Shown here: piece after piece, positions 52,664-62,403 of the stretch
Position numbering within the stretch: position 1 is the first letter of the stretch
How the letters are laid out: each line of letters opens with the position of its first letter
Assembly: GCA_043777315.1 (NCBI GenBank)
Contig: JAYVPW010000097.1
Span: 60,394 to 124,393 of the forward strand
Direction: 5' to 3'
DNA: 64,000 nucleotides
Origin: CAIURC01 sp043777315
GTDB taxonomy: Bacteria; Verrucomicrobiota; Verrucomicrobiia; Chthoniobacterales; Chthoniobacteraceae
Program-made: the position numbers and the translations under genes
Notes under the pieces: generated by a model
What the model was told of the DNA's origin: nothing
The model's input: only the letters and a program-made list of their open reading frames with translations
Database searches by the model: none

Positions 52664-53224
52664 GCATCTCCGTTACTCCACCAGCATCGACGCCGACCCG
52701 CGAAAACTGCTGGAGCAAGTGCAGGCGCGCGGGCTCGAAGGGATCATCGGGAAGCAGAGCTCATCACCGTACGAGAGCGGCAAGCGGAGCGGGGCGTGGA
52801 TCAAACTCAAGTGCGTGAGCGAGCAGGAATTCGTCATCGGCGGCTACACACCGCCGCAGGGGACGCGCGCGCATTTCGGAGCCCTGCTCGTCGGGTTTTC
52901 GAGGGGAAAAAGCTGAAATTTTCCGGCAAGGTCGGCACGGGTTGCACCGCCGCGCTTCTGCGCAACTTGCACGCGCGCTTTCAAAAACTCCGGCGAGAAA
53001 AATGCCCCTTCGCCGACCTGCCCGAGAAGCAAGGCGGGCGCTGGTCCCAGAACATCACCCCCGCGGAGATGAAGCGCTGCACCTGGCTCGAACCGGCGCT
53101 GGTCTGCCAGGTTAAATTCACCGAGTGGACCTTCGAAGGAAAGCTGCGCCATCCCGTGTTCCTCGGCCTCCGCGACGACAAATCCCCGCACGAAGTCATC
53201 CGAGAAACCGCTTCGCCGAAATAG
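52664..53224 (+). pseudogene. ligD: Remnant of LigD-type ATP-dependent DNA ligase, truncated and frameshifted
   Basis: The first frame encodes DADPRKLLEQVQARGLEGII then GKQSSSPYESGKRSGAWIKLK and QEFVIGGYTPPQGTRAHFGA, as in the ligase domain of LigD. The match then continues in another frame as EGKKLKFSGKVGTGCTAALL to KCTW-like KRCTWLEPALVCQVKFTEWT and LRHPVFLGLRDDKSP. The frame change is near the TTTT run at 52900-52905. The nucleotidyl-transfer lysine region (KYDGxR), polymerase and phosphoesterase domains are absent. Ku is not present in the window. Confidence 0.85.
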
Positions 53225-53295
53225 CCGATGCGGGAGTTGACCCAACTCAGGCGAGCCGGGTTCAAAAAGCTAAACAGGCTGGCGAAAAACGCCTG

Positions 53296-54000
53296 TCATC
53301 CCGCTCGCTGATTCGAGACCACGAGCGAGCGCGGCTTCGGTTTTGGTGCAACCGGCTTTGGCGAACTCCCCGGCTCTCGTTGATTCGGGCGCGAACCCGG
53401 AACGATCGCCCAACTCGGTCGCCGCACGAAGAGCACGAGTTCCTTTCGCTTCTCGTCGATCCTCCCGCACCCCGTGGGGATGTCGGCCACGGTCTTGTCC
53501 GCCGGGATGCGAAAGCGTCCGATGATGGTGTAGGTGATTCCGCGTGGAATCATGCCGATTTGCCGCCACGAGCGGGGATTGTCCGCGAGACAGAGTCGCC
53601 AGTCTTCGGGCTGTCGCGAGCAGGTGCGGCCGACCGGCGGATTTACGGCAATCCAGTTCGATCCGCCGCCGGCCGCCGATTCGTATTTCCAAGCCACCAT
53701 CTGCATCTCGTCGGTGAGATTCACCAGATAAACCGGGCTCGATTCCCCAGCCAATGGCTGTTGCGGCAGCGCGTTCAGGCGTTCGATCCCTCGCTCATTG
53801 ACGAAATCCTGCCGGCGGTATCCCAAATCTTCCAGCGTCACTCCCTGGCTCAAGTGCTTCTGCGCAGCCACCGGCAACCGCGACGCACACGCTCCGAGGC
53901 CCATCGAAGCAATGATCGCCAGGGCCACCGCGGTCAGGCGATTCCCGCCCCGCGATGCCAATGGACGAAGCGAGACCGCGGAGGAAGCCGGATGATTCAT
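53296..54000 (-). CDS. Lipoprotein of unknown function
   Basis: 234 residues from ATG at 54000. The lipoprotein signal RLTAVALAIIASMGLGAC ends in a lipobox (LGAC). The mature chain has an NLTDEMQMVAWKYESAAGGG segment, paired cysteines and a C-terminal Pro/Lys-rich tail (SSPKPVAPKPKPRSLVV). No recognised family. It follows the SprT-like gene on the minus strand. Confidence 0.65.
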   Translation of the reverse strand: MNHPASSAVSLRPLASRGGNRLTAVALAIIASMGLGACASRLPVAAQKHLSQGVTLEDLGYRRQDFVNERGIERLNALPQQPLAGESSPVYLVNLTDEMQMVAWKYESAAGGGSNWIAVNPPVGRTCSRQPEDWRLCLADNPRSWRQIGMIPRGITYTIIGRFRIPADKTVADIPTGCGRIDEKRKELVLFVRRPSWAIVPGSRPNQREPGSSPKPVAPKPKPRSLVVSNQRAG

Positions 54001-54077
54001 CGCCCCACTGCAACCGAGTGGCCTGCAGGACGTGAGAAACATTGGCATGTGCAGCCCGCAAGACCACGGTGCATGTG

Positions 54078-54527
54078 TCACCTCAGGAAACGTGCGAGGT
54101 TTTCCCCCTCCCACGCTTTCGCCCGGCGAAACCAGTGAAACCGCCGCTCCCGGAGATAAAATTTCGCGTGGTGAACAACCCGCCGTCCCTGCGCGTCGAA
54201 CAAATCCGGGACGACCGCGTGACACATCTCGTGATAAACTACGTATTCAAGGAACCAGGTCGGCACCATCGCCCGGTCGAGCAGGGAATGAATGCGGATG
54301 ATTCGGTCGTCCTCTTGGATCGATCCGAAGACGATTTCATCTTTGGGACGGAGCTTGCGTTTCTGACCCCAGACGATGGCGTAGTCCTTGAGGCGGTTGC
54401 GAAAATAGCGGGCGTTGAGTTTGTCGAAGACAACGCGCAGATCGAAAAACCGGCCCTTTTCCTGAAAGGCAAATTGCCGCTGCATCGGCAGTTTGAGAGC
54501 GGAGATTTTGCGCTTTGGAGCGGGCAT
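54078..54527 (-). CDS. SprT-like zinc metalloprotease domain protein
   Basis: 149 residues. SprT-type features: FDKLNARYFRNRLKDYAIVW near the start, then LEYVVYHEMCHAVVPDLFD with HExxH, and the third ligand probably in VHHAKFYLRERRF. Length matches stand-alone SprT-like proteins; the zinc-ribbon tail of SprT is missing. Possibly a DNA-protein crosslink or general protease, by family only. It lies 27 bases downstream of lpxD. Confidence 0.82.
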   Translation of the reverse strand: MPAPKRKISALKLPMQRQFAFQEKGRFFDLRVVFDKLNARYFRNRLKDYAIVWGQKRKLRPKDEIVFGSIQEDDRIIRIHSLLDRAMVPTWFLEYVVYHEMCHAVVPDLFDAQGRRVVHHAKFYLRERRFHWFRRAKAWEGENLARFLR

Positions 54528-54554
54528 GACGCGGGACGCAGGAAGGATTCGACG

Positions 54555-55634
54555 TTACTCGACGGAGGATCCTGAAACAAGGGACGGCTCCTGCGGTGCG
54601 GGAGTTTTGTGGAAGAACTGAACCGCCGCCTCCAATTGCTTCACCCGCGCGAACAGCTTCGGCAGTCGTCGCGTGCAGGCCATTTGCTCCTTGGCTTCCC
54701 GCATCGGCACCGCCGGGGAGCCCCAGACGATTTCTTTTGCCGCGAGGTTTTTGCTGATGCCGCTGCGGGCGGCGACGATCGCCTGGTCGCCGATTTCGAC
54801 GTGCCCGACCACCGCTGTCTGCCCCGCCATGGTCACGTAATTTCCCAGCTTCGCACTCCCGGCGATCGCGGTCTGCGCCACGATCACGCAATGCTTCCCG
54901 ATCACGACGTTGTGAGCGATCTGGACGAGGTTGTCGATCTTGGTGCCCTCGCCGATCCAAGTCCGCCCGAAACGCGCGCGATCGATGGTCGTGTTGGCCC
55001 CCACCTCCACATCGTCGTCGATCTGCACGATCCCCGTCTGCGGTATTTTCACATGCCGGCCATTGGAAAACTCGAACCCAAATCCGTCACTTCCGATGAC
55101 CACGCCACTGTGCAGAATCGCGCGCCTGCCGATCACGCAGCGCGCACCGACGGTGACCCGTGCGGCCAGTTGGCAATCTGATCCGATTTTTACCTCATGC
55201 CCGATGTAGCCATGCGCTCCGATCACGCTGCCCGAACCGATGACCGCGCCATCTTCGATGACCGCGTGCGCCTGCACGCTGACGCGCTCGCCGATTTCGA
55301 CGTCACGACCGATCACCGCAGTGGGATGTACCCCCGGCGCGAAAATGATCGGCGGGGGCGCGAATTTTTCCAGCAGGCGGCCGAAGGCGAGCGACGGATT
55401 TTCGACGCGGATGGCGACTGACGGAATATTTTCCGAGAAGTCCAGCGGGACCAGCACGGCTGTCGCCCGGCAGCTTTTCAAACCGGGCAAATACTTCGGG
55501 TTGCCAAAAAAAGTAACGTCACCTTCGACGGCTTCCGGGATCGCGGCGATACCCGTGATCGGCTTTGCAGCGTCTTCGTTGGAAGCAAACTGGCCGCCCA
55601 AGTGGGCGGCCAGTTCGTGAACCGTAAACTGCAC
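54555..55634 (-). CDS. lpxD: UDP-3-O-(3-hydroxyacyl)glucosamine N-acyltransferase
   Basis: 359 residues from GTG at 55634. The N-terminal uridine-binding domain (HELAAHLGGQFASNEDAAKP, VTFFGNPKYLPGLKSCRATA) is followed by a left-handed beta helix of hexapeptide repeats (PTAVIGRDVEIGERVSVQAH, SDGFGFEFSNGRHVKIPQTG, QIAHNVVIGKHC) with the catalytic His in IAHNVVIG. Third step of lipid A synthesis. Last gene of bamA-ompH-lpxD. Confidence 0.96.
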   Translation of the reverse strand: MQFTVHELAAHLGGQFASNEDAAKPITGIAAIPEAVEGDVTFFGNPKYLPGLKSCRATAVLVPLDFSENIPSVAIRVENPSLAFGRLLEKFAPPPIIFAPGVHPTAVIGRDVEIGERVSVQAHAVIEDGAVIGSGSVIGAHGYIGHEVKIGSDCQLAARVTVGARCVIGRRAILHSGVVIGSDGFGFEFSNGRHVKIPQTGIVQIDDDVEVGANTTIDRARFGRTWIGEGTKIDNLVQIAHNVVIGKHCVIVAQTAIAGSAKLGNYVTMAGQTAVVGHVEIGDQAIVAARSGISKNLAAKEIVWGSPAVPMREAKEQMACTRRLPKLFARVKQLEAAVQFFHKTPAPQEPSLVSGSSVE

Positions 55635-55645
55635 GGCAGCAAGGG

Positions 55646-56284
55646 TTACTTTTTCTTCGCCGGCTTCTCCGGAGCGGCTTCTTTCGCAGGCGGTGCGGCC
55701 GCTTCTTCCTTGCCCTTGTTCTTGTTGAGCGCGGTGACCACGTCAGTGGTGAAATCATACTCGTCTCTCGAGTAAAGCACGACCGGCACACCATTCAGGC
55801 TCGGCCCGGATTTATCGAAGACCATCTGGAAGTTCTCCGCCTTGACCTTGTCAGTCACCACTTTGTTGATCTCGTCGACGATGCCGCCGCGCATCCGCAC
55901 GCTCTGTTCCTGAAGCTGTTTCTCGCGAGTCCCGCGGAATTCGTTGATCTCGCGCTCCATGTTCTTCAGTTCAGAGACTTTCTCGTCACGTAACTTGGAT
56001 TTCTGATCTTTGGCCTCTTTGCTGAGTTCGGGCTTGTCGATGTCCTCGTTCAGCTTCTTCACCTCGCTCACGCCCTTGTTGTAAACGTCCATCCGGTCAT
56101 CGAGTTCTTTCTTGGCCGAGTTGCGCGCTTCGTTGATTCGGGACTCCGCATCTTTGGTTTTGTAATAGCTCTCGAAGACTTTCTTCATGTCCACGGTGCC
56201 GACCTTCAAGGTCTGCGCGGAAGTGGTGGCGGAGCTGAATCCCAGCGCGGCGGCGAGGATGGAGAGGATGAGGTATTTTTTCAT
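55646..56284 (-). CDS. OmpH/Skp family periplasmic chaperone
   Basis: 212 residues. Signal peptide MKKYLILSILAAALGFSSAT, then the OmpH pattern VGTVDMKKVFESYYKTKDAE and a long Lys/Glu coiled coil (RINEARNSAKKELDDRMDVY onward), closing with FQMVFDKSGPSLNGVPVVLY. The C-terminal Pro/Ala/Lys tail is an extension. Holds unfolded outer membrane proteins for BamA. Between bamA and lpxD. Confidence 0.92.
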   Translation of the reverse strand: MKKYLILSILAAALGFSSATTSAQTLKVGTVDMKKVFESYYKTKDAESRINEARNSAKKELDDRMDVYNKGVSEVKKLNEDIDKPELSKEAKDQKSKLRDEKVSELKNMEREINEFRGTREKQLQEQSVRMRGGIVDEINKVVTDKVKAENFQMVFDKSGPSLNGVPVVLYSRDEYDFTTDVVTALNKNKGKEEAAAPPAKEAAPEKPAKKK

Positions 56285-56345
56285 TTCAGGATGGGAGTTG
56301 GTTTAAAAATTTGAGTGGCGTCAGACCGTGGGTCGGCGGGTTCGT

Positions 56346-58643
56346 TCAAAATTGATAGCCGATGTTGAAGTTAAATTTGCCGCCCGAGTCGTTGAATTTG
56401 TCCGAGGTGATCGGGATGCCGTAGTCGATGCGGATCGGCCCGATCGGCAGATCGAGGCGCACGCCGATGCCGGCGTCGCTGTTAATATTGCCGCCGAAGC
56501 TGTAGCTCCCGGAACTGACGCCGCCCACGTCGTAGAACACCGCGCCACGCACCTTCTCGACGATGGGGAAGGTATATTCGACGGTCGCGCGAATGAGGCT
56601 GTTGCCACCGATCGGTTCGCCTTTGTTGTCCTTCGGTCCGACATCACGAAATTTGAAGCCGCGCAAGTTGTTCGCGCCGCCGAGATAGAGGCGATCGAAG
56701 ATCGGCACGCGATCACCGCCGGCCCAGGTCGAGACACTAGCTATCTCGCCGTTCAGGGTCAGAATTGTGTCCCACGGAAGATGGAAGTATTTCGAGCCTT
56801 CCAAATCGAAGCCGTAGATGTCGGTATTCCCGCCGAGCGGACCGCCAGCGACATACACTTGCAAGTCCACACGCTCGCCTTTGCGCGTGAGAAAGACGGA
56901 GTCGCGTGTGTCGTAAGTGATACCGGCTGAGACCTGGCTTTTCAGACGGTCGCCGATTTCATCCCGGATGACTTGGGAAGCCTTAGCATCGACATCGTGA
57001 ATGCCGATTTCCTCCAACCGATAGCCGAAACGGATAAAGGTGAAGTCGTTCAAGGCCTTGCGCGAGTTGATGTCGAAACCGTAGCGGCGTTCGCTGTAAA
57101 CAGAACTGACAAACGAGGCGTCACGATAGAAAATCTCGCCGCCGAGCGAGATTTTATAGTCGAGGAAATACGGCTCGGTCAGCGATAGGATGAAATCCTT
57201 GCGTCGCGTTCCATACTGCGCACGCACCCGGAATTTCTGTCCGCCGCCAGTGAAATGCGGCCAGTTGGTCACGTCGAAATTGCTCTGCGTGATTTCGGCG
57301 AACCCGAGAAGGTTGTCGATCGAACTGAAACCGGCGCCGAAATTCAACGACCCGGTCCGTTTCTCTTCGACGACGACGTTGAGATCTTTTCGCCCGGGAA
57401 CCAAGGTGTCCGCGGGATAGCTATCGACCTTGGAAAAGTAGTTCAGGTTCTGCAGGCGTTGCTTGCTCGCATCGACGCGGACCGTGTTGAAAACATCTCC
57501 CGGTGCGACGGCCACTTCCCGCCGAATCACTTTGTCTTTCGTGCGGACGTTTCCGGAAATATTGATGTGCTCCAGATAGCTCTGCACTCCCTCGTCGATG
57601 CGAAACGAGACATTGATCACGCCGGACCCGACCGGGGCAGGATCGGCCCCCGCTTGGAAGTCGAGGTAGCCGCGCGAACCGTATAAGTCCTGTAAGGCTT
57701 TGACATCGGCGCGGACCGCTTGCGGCGAGTAGATCGCACCGGCTTTGATCTTCAAGTTGCGCGTCATTTCTTCCTGGCTGAAGACCTGCACGCCGCTGTA
57801 GCTCACCTTGCCAACATGATACTGGCCGCCTTCGCGGATGGTGAAAAGCACGTCGGCAGCATCCCCCGATCGCGTCACGGTTGGCGCGGCGACTTCGGCG
57901 TCGATGTAGCCGCGGCTTTGATAAAGCTCGCGAATGGCGGTCGCATCCTGATCCAGCGCCTCGTTGTTGAGCCGACCGGTCTTGGTCAGGAAGCTCAACA
58001 AGGACTTCGGCTTGGTTTTCACCACCTTCTTGATGTCAGAAGTCTTAATGACTGAGTTACCCTCGAACTTGACCGAACGCAGCGTGACTTTGCCGCCTTC
58101 GTTCACATTAAAAGTCACACGGCCGGTCCCGAGCTTTTCATTCATCTCGACGTTGTATTTCACGTCCACCTCGGTGAAGCCTTTGCCGGCGTAGTAATCG
58201 ATGATCTTCTGCCGGTCGGCCTCGAGGCTCGCTTCATTTAGCGTGTCGCCGGGTTTGACCGTGATCTCTTTCCGGATGCGTCCGGCTTTGACTTTGGTGA
58301 CACCGTTGAGAATGACCTCCGTCACCTGCGCTTTCGCCTGTACGACGACGATCACCTTCACCCCGTCGGCCTGTGGCTCGCCGAAAATGCGCACGTTCGT
58401 GATATTGCCCGTCGCGTAGAGATTGCGAATGTCGTCCTCCACTGTCCGCTCGTCGTAAGCCCGGCCGACCCGCGTCTGCATGTTCGCGAGGATTTTCTCT
58501 TTCGCAATCGTGCTGCCGCCCGCGTATTGCACCTGAATCGATCGCACAATCGGCGCCGCCGGTTGCTGCGCGATGGCAGGGAAGATACAGATGCACAGCG
58601 CGGACAGGAGGGCAACGCAAGTTGAGAGTGAGCGGAAATTCAT
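56346..58643 (-). CDS. bamA: Outer membrane protein assembly factor BamA
   Basis: 765 residues from ATG at 58643; earlier ATGs give no signal peptide. Signal peptide MNFRSLSTCVALLSALCICI, five POTRA domains (e.g. VRSIQVQYAGGSTIAKEKIL, VTLRSVKFEGNSVIKTSDIK, YLEHINISGNVRTKDKVIRR), then the 16-stranded barrel with TGSLNFGAGFSSIDNLLGFA, LGGANNLRGFKFRDVGP (the RGF loop) and a final NFNIGYQF ending in Phe. Inserts beta-barrel proteins in the outer membrane. Confidence 0.97.
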   Translation of the reverse strand: MNFRSLSTCVALLSALCICIFPAIAQQPAAPIVRSIQVQYAGGSTIAKEKILANMQTRVGRAYDERTVEDDIRNLYATGNITNVRIFGEPQADGVKVIVVVQAKAQVTEVILNGVTKVKAGRIRKEITVKPGDTLNEASLEADRQKIIDYYAGKGFTEVDVKYNVEMNEKLGTGRVTFNVNEGGKVTLRSVKFEGNSVIKTSDIKKVVKTKPKSLLSFLTKTGRLNNEALDQDATAIRELYQSRGYIDAEVAAPTVTRSGDAADVLFTIREGGQYHVGKVSYSGVQVFSQEEMTRNLKIKAGAIYSPQAVRADVKALQDLYGSRGYLDFQAGADPAPVGSGVINVSFRIDEGVQSYLEHINISGNVRTKDKVIRREVAVAPGDVFNTVRVDASKQRLQNLNYFSKVDSYPADTLVPGRKDLNVVVEEKRTGSLNFGAGFSSIDNLLGFAEITQSNFDVTNWPHFTGGGQKFRVRAQYGTRRKDFILSLTEPYFLDYKISLGGEIFYRDASFVSSVYSERRYGFDINSRKALNDFTFIRFGYRLEEIGIHDVDAKASQVIRDEIGDRLKSQVSAGITYDTRDSVFLTRKGERVDLQVYVAGGPLGGNTDIYGFDLEGSKYFHLPWDTILTLNGEIASVSTWAGGDRVPIFDRLYLGGANNLRGFKFRDVGPKDNKGEPIGGNSLIRATVEYTFPIVEKVRGAVFYDVGGVSSGSYSFGGNINSDAGIGVRLDLPIGPIRIDYGIPITSDKFNDSGGKFNFNIGYQF

Positions 58644-58877
58644 GAGCGGAGTGAGCTGGGTGGCATCCATCCGAGGGCATTCTCGGGCGGAAAAGGCGGG
58701 GATTAGAGTGCGCGACCCCAGAGTCGTCAAGCAGGGTTTTCCCGGCTGTCTCGACGATGTGCGGTGGAGGATATCAGACCAAGCACGAGACCGTGCGCGT
58801 CCTCACCGGGAGAGCCATCTCGAGAACGCGCACCTTCGGCTCAGACCCGGCAAGCGGCCCCGCCGCGAATCCGCCGA

Positions 58878-59528
58878 CTACTTCACCGGCGAGTCCTTGA
58901 TCATCCCCTTTTGCAGCAGCTTCTGCAGCTTGGGCCGGATCACCACGCTGCAATACGAATTACTCCCCGCGTTCTCGTTGTAGTAATTCTGATGGTAATC
59001 CTCGGCTTTGAAGAACGCCGTCAACGGCACGATCTGGGTCACGATCGGATCCTTGAACTCCCCTTTCGCCCCGACCTTCGATTTCTCCGCCGCGGCCTTC
59101 TGCTCGTCGTTCTCGTAGAAAATGACGGAACGATACTGTGTCCCGGAGTCGTGGCCCTGCCGATTGAGCGTCGTGGGATCGTGCGCCGCCCAGAAGACCT
59201 CCAGCAGCTTTTCAAAAGTGATCTTCGCCGGCTCGAATTCGATCTGCACGACCTCCGCGTGCCCGGTTTCGCCGGTGCAGACTTGTTTGTAAGTCGGGTT
59301 CGGGACAGTGCCGCCCGCGTAGCCCGAGGCGACTGACTTCACCCCATCGAGCCTCTGAAACACCGCCTCCATGCACCAAAAACAGCCGCCTCCAAAAGTG
59401 ATGCGTTGCGGCGCGGCGGAGGTGGACGTGGCGGGGTCGTTTTCTGTTTTCATCGATTTTTTGCCTGCGGCCACCGCGCTCGCTGCGAAAGCTCCGAGAA
59501 GGGCAAGGACCGTGAGGGTAAGCTTCAT
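58878..59528 (-). CDS. msrA: Exported peptide methionine-S-sulfoxide reductase
   Basis: 216 residues from ATG at 59528. Signal peptide MKLTLTVLALLGAFAASAVA. MsrA active-site motif GGGCFWCMEAVFQRLDGV with catalytic Cys 49 and a second Cys at 52, followed by SGYAGGTVPNPTYKQVCTGE and GHAEVVQIEFEP. Also FWAAHDPTTLNRQGHDSGTQ and YHQNYYNEN. The signal peptide places this repair enzyme in the periplasm. Confidence 0.95.
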   Translation of the reverse strand: MKLTLTVLALLGAFAASAVAAGKKSMKTENDPATSTSAAPQRITFGGGCFWCMEAVFQRLDGVKSVASGYAGGTVPNPTYKQVCTGETGHAEVVQIEFEPAKITFEKLLEVFWAAHDPTTLNRQGHDSGTQYRSVIFYENDEQKAAAEKSKVGAKGEFKDPIVTQIVPLTAFFKAEDYHQNYYNENAGSNSYCSVVIRPKLQKLLQKGMIKDSPVK

Positions 59529-59694
59529 GTTCAGCCAAAGTAGCGGTCGCTCGACGCGACGCAACCCGCGGGCAACCGCCGGCCCCTTTCTCGCCACCCA
59601 CCTTCATCCTGAAATCAGGCGCGACTTTTCGATTGAGACGCGCCGCGCATTCCGATACGAGCGTCGGCCAATTCGGATCACCCAGACCTCCTTC

Positions 59695-60585
59695 ATGCTG
59701 AAGCTCACGCCTTTTTCGCTCGTCGTCTGCCTCGCCCTCACCGGGTGCCAGATGTTCAAACGCTCCGCCACTTGGGACACCGTCACGCGCTTCCGCGCCG
59801 AGGCACCGGCCGCGGGCGATCCGTCGAGCGCCTACGCGGAGGAGCTTCATCGCGTCCTGCTCCGCGACGGCGTCCCGCATCGCGTGGTGAATTACAGCTA
59901 CTTCGGGAGCCAGCGCTTCGAGGAAAGCACCGGCGCGCGCACGGCGGTCATCTACGAAGATCACACGTCCTCGGGTTCGCCGTTCTGGCTCATGGATGAC
60001 CAACTCAGCCGTCCGCTCTGGCTGCCCGATGCGGACCTCGAGACGCAGTTGCGCTTCTACGTTCGCAGCAAAAATGTCATCGGCATCACGAGCAAGACCT
60101 ACCTGACGAACTCCGCGCCATCCGAAGCACGGCCGACCGTCCGCGAGCGCCCGGAGCCGCGTCCGACCGGGGTCACCCACATCACGCCCGCCCGGGAATA
60201 CCCCCAGCCGGCCACCCCGGCGCTTTGTCATCAGGACAGCACGCACGAGGCGTCCGGGTTCGATGCGTTCACCCTGGCGGCGACCGCTCCGTTTCGTTAC
60301 GTCGTCGCACATTTGTCCGGAAAACCTGCCCACGACACGACGCCGCCTGCGCCGGTCACAGTCGAAGAGCGGCATCCGAAGCGGAAGCCGGCAAAACACG
60401 CTGCGGACACGCATCACGAGACCGCGGCACCCGAGCACCGCACCATCGAGCCAACTCTCGGCGGCAACGGATCGCATCCCACCAACGAAGAAATTTTCCG
60501 CAGAGAACACGGCACCGTTTACGACCCTGCGAGCCCGACCGACCGGCGGAAAATGGAGAAGATCAAGCGGACGGCGCGTCGCTGA
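59695..60585 (+). CDS. Lipoprotein of unknown function
   Basis: 296 residues from ATG at 59695. The signal MLKLTPFSLVVCLALTGC has lipobox LTGC. The N-terminal half is folded (SSAYAEELHRVLLRDGVPHR, TAVIYEDHTSSGSPFWLMDD); the C-terminal third is Pro/His/Lys-rich and likely unstructured. No recognised family. Next gene is 105 bases away. Confidence 0.7.
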   Translation: MLKLTPFSLVVCLALTGCQMFKRSATWDTVTRFRAEAPAAGDPSSAYAEELHRVLLRDGVPHRVVNYSYFGSQRFEESTGARTAVIYEDHTSSGSPFWLMDDQLSRPLWLPDADLETQLRFYVRSKNVIGITSKTYLTNSAPSEARPTVRERPEPRPTGVTHITPAREYPQPATPALCHQDSTHEASGFDAFTLAATAPFRYVVAHLSGKPAHDTTPPAPVTVEERHPKRKPAKHAADTHHETAAPEHRTIEPTLGGNGSHPTNEEIFRREHGTVYDPASPTDRRKMEKIKRTARR

Positions 60586-60690
60586 TTTTTCTGAAACTTC
60601 GGGGCGCCGAAGAGTGAGTTAAATCAGCGGCGACTCGAGGCCGCGACATTTCCGCAGCGCCTCCCGACCGTCCCCGCGCCACCCGCGCTC

Positions 60691-62343
60691 ATGCAGACCA
60701 TCGTCATCGGTCACAAGAATCCCGACATGGATTCCATCTGCGCGGCCGCCGGCTACGCGGAATTCAAACGCCTGACCGGCCACGAAAATGTCATCGCCGC
60801 GCGCGCCGGAAACACCAACCCGCGCATCGACTTCGTCCTCGACCGTTTCGGCGTCGCAGCGCCCGTGCTCATCAACGACCTCTCGCCCCGCGTCGGCGAC
60901 GTCATGCAGCCGCAAGTCATCTCCGTCCGCGCCGATTCTCCAGTCTATGACGCCCTCCAGCTCATCGACCAAAAGCGCCTGCGCGGCCTCCCCGTCGTCG
61001 ATGAAAGCAACCGCTGCCTCGGCCTCCTCTCCGCCTTCAAAATCAGCCATCACCTCTTCCCCCCGCGCGAGGAAGCCTCGAACGCCCGCCTCATCACCGC
61101 CTCCCTCGCCGACATCGTCACCACCTTCGGCGGAGCGCTCGTCACCGGCTCCCTCTCGCAGGAAACCGCCGAGCAACTCCTCATGGTCGGCGCGATGGCA
61201 AAAGAGTCATTCCGCGCCCGCGTCCAACGCTACAAAAACCAGCGCGTCCTCCTTCTTGTCGGCGACCGCCCGCACATCCAGGAGCTCGCCATTTCGGAGA
61301 ACGTGCACGCCATCGTCGTCACCGGCGCCTTCCCCGTCCCCGAGGAAATCCGCGCCGCCGCCCGCGCCGCCAACGTCACCATCATCAGCTCCCCGTACGA
61401 CACCGCCACCACCGTCCTCCTCGCCCGCGGCGCCGTCCGCGTCGGCCGCATGCTCGAGCCCGAATACACCAGCTTTCACCGCGACACCCTCCTCGACCAC
61501 GCGCGCCACATCGCCGCCGATTCCGCCTCGTTCGTCTTCCCCGTCCTCGACGACGACGGCGCCCTCGTCGGCATTTTATCGAAGTCCGACTTCCTCAAAG
61601 AAATCCCCCGCCAGCTCATCCTCGTCGATCACAACGAGCTGACCCAAGCCGTCCGCGGCGCCGACAAAGTCCCCATCGTCGAAATCCTCGACCACCACAA
61701 ACTCGGCGGCTTCGCCAGCGACACGCCGATCCTTTTTTGGAACAACCCCGTCGGCTCCACCAGCAGCATCGTCGCCATGTGCTTCCAGCACGCCGGCGTC
61801 GCGATTCCGAAAAAAATCGCCGGCCTCCTCATGGCCGGCCTCATCTCCGACACGCTCAATCTCACCTCCCCGACCGCCACTCCATTCGACCACACCATCC
61901 TCGCCCACCTCGCGAAAATCGCCGACTGCGACCCCGCGCGCCTCGCCGAGCAAATCTTCTCCGTCGGCTCACCCCTCCTCACGCTCACTCCCGAGCAGGC
62001 CATCAACGCCGACTCCAAACTCTACACCGAAGCCGGCCACCGCTTCATCGTCGCGCAAATCGAAGAGCTCACCTTCGCCCATTTCCCTGAGAAAAAAGAC
62101 GCGCTCCTCGAAGCCCTCGCTGCCCAACTCCAGCGCGAAAATCTCCTCTTCACCGCCCTCCTCGTCACCGACATCAACGACCAGACCTCCCTCCTCCTCA
62201 TCCGCGGCACCGAGCCCTTCCTCGCCACCATCGACTACCCGCTTCACGCCCCCCAAATCTGGACCCTCGCCGGCGTCGTCTCCCGCAAAAAACAGCTCCT
62301 CCCCTACCTCCTCCACTGCCTCGAGAAAATGGAACGCGTCTGA
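60691..62343 (+). CDS. ppaC: Manganese-dependent inorganic pyrophosphatase with CBS and DRTGG domains
   Basis: 550 residues. DHH-type metal motifs: GHKNPDMDSICAA at the N-terminus, LVDHNELTQ near 310, EILDHHKLGG near 330. A regulatory insert follows the first part: CBS pairs (RVGDVMQPQVISVRADSPVY; LRGLPVVDESNRCLGLLSAF) and a DRTGG-like region (GDRPHIQELAISENVHAIVV). The C-terminal DHHA2 domain ends with QIWTLAGVVSRKKQLLP. Hydrolyses pyrophosphate; adenine nucleotides regulate the CBS-containing forms by binding there. Confidence 0.94.
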   Translation: MQTIVIGHKNPDMDSICAAAGYAEFKRLTGHENVIAARAGNTNPRIDFVLDRFGVAAPVLINDLSPRVGDVMQPQVISVRADSPVYDALQLIDQKRLRGLPVVDESNRCLGLLSAFKISHHLFPPREEASNARLITASLADIVTTFGGALVTGSLSQETAEQLLMVGAMAKESFRARVQRYKNQRVLLLVGDRPHIQELAISENVHAIVVTGAFPVPEEIRAAARAANVTIISSPYDTATTVLLARGAVRVGRMLEPEYTSFHRDTLLDHARHIAADSASFVFPVLDDDGALVGILSKSDFLKEIPRQLILVDHNELTQAVRGADKVPIVEILDHHKLGGFASDTPILFWNNPVGSTSSIVAMCFQHAGVAIPKKIAGLLMAGLISDTLNLTSPTATPFDHTILAHLAKIADCDPARLAEQIFSVGSPLLTLTPEQAINADSKLYTEAGHRFIVAQIEELTFAHFPEKKDALLEALAAQLQRENLLFTALLVTDINDQTSLLLIRGTEPFLATIDYPLHAPQIWTLAGVVSRKKQLLPYLLHCLEKMERV

Positions 62344-62350
62344 TCCTCTC

Positions 62351-62385
62351 CGACGTTCGACATTCGACGTTCGACGTTCGACGTT
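62351..62385. repeat. Heptamer array, single arm (CGACGTT)
   Basis: Five units of CGACGTT with one variant (CGACATT), the complement of the GAACGTC array in dxr. Starts 8 bases after the ppaC stop. No opposing arm is nearby. Confidence 0.85.
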
Positions 62386-62403
62386 CAGCCCGCCGCAGGC
62401 GCC

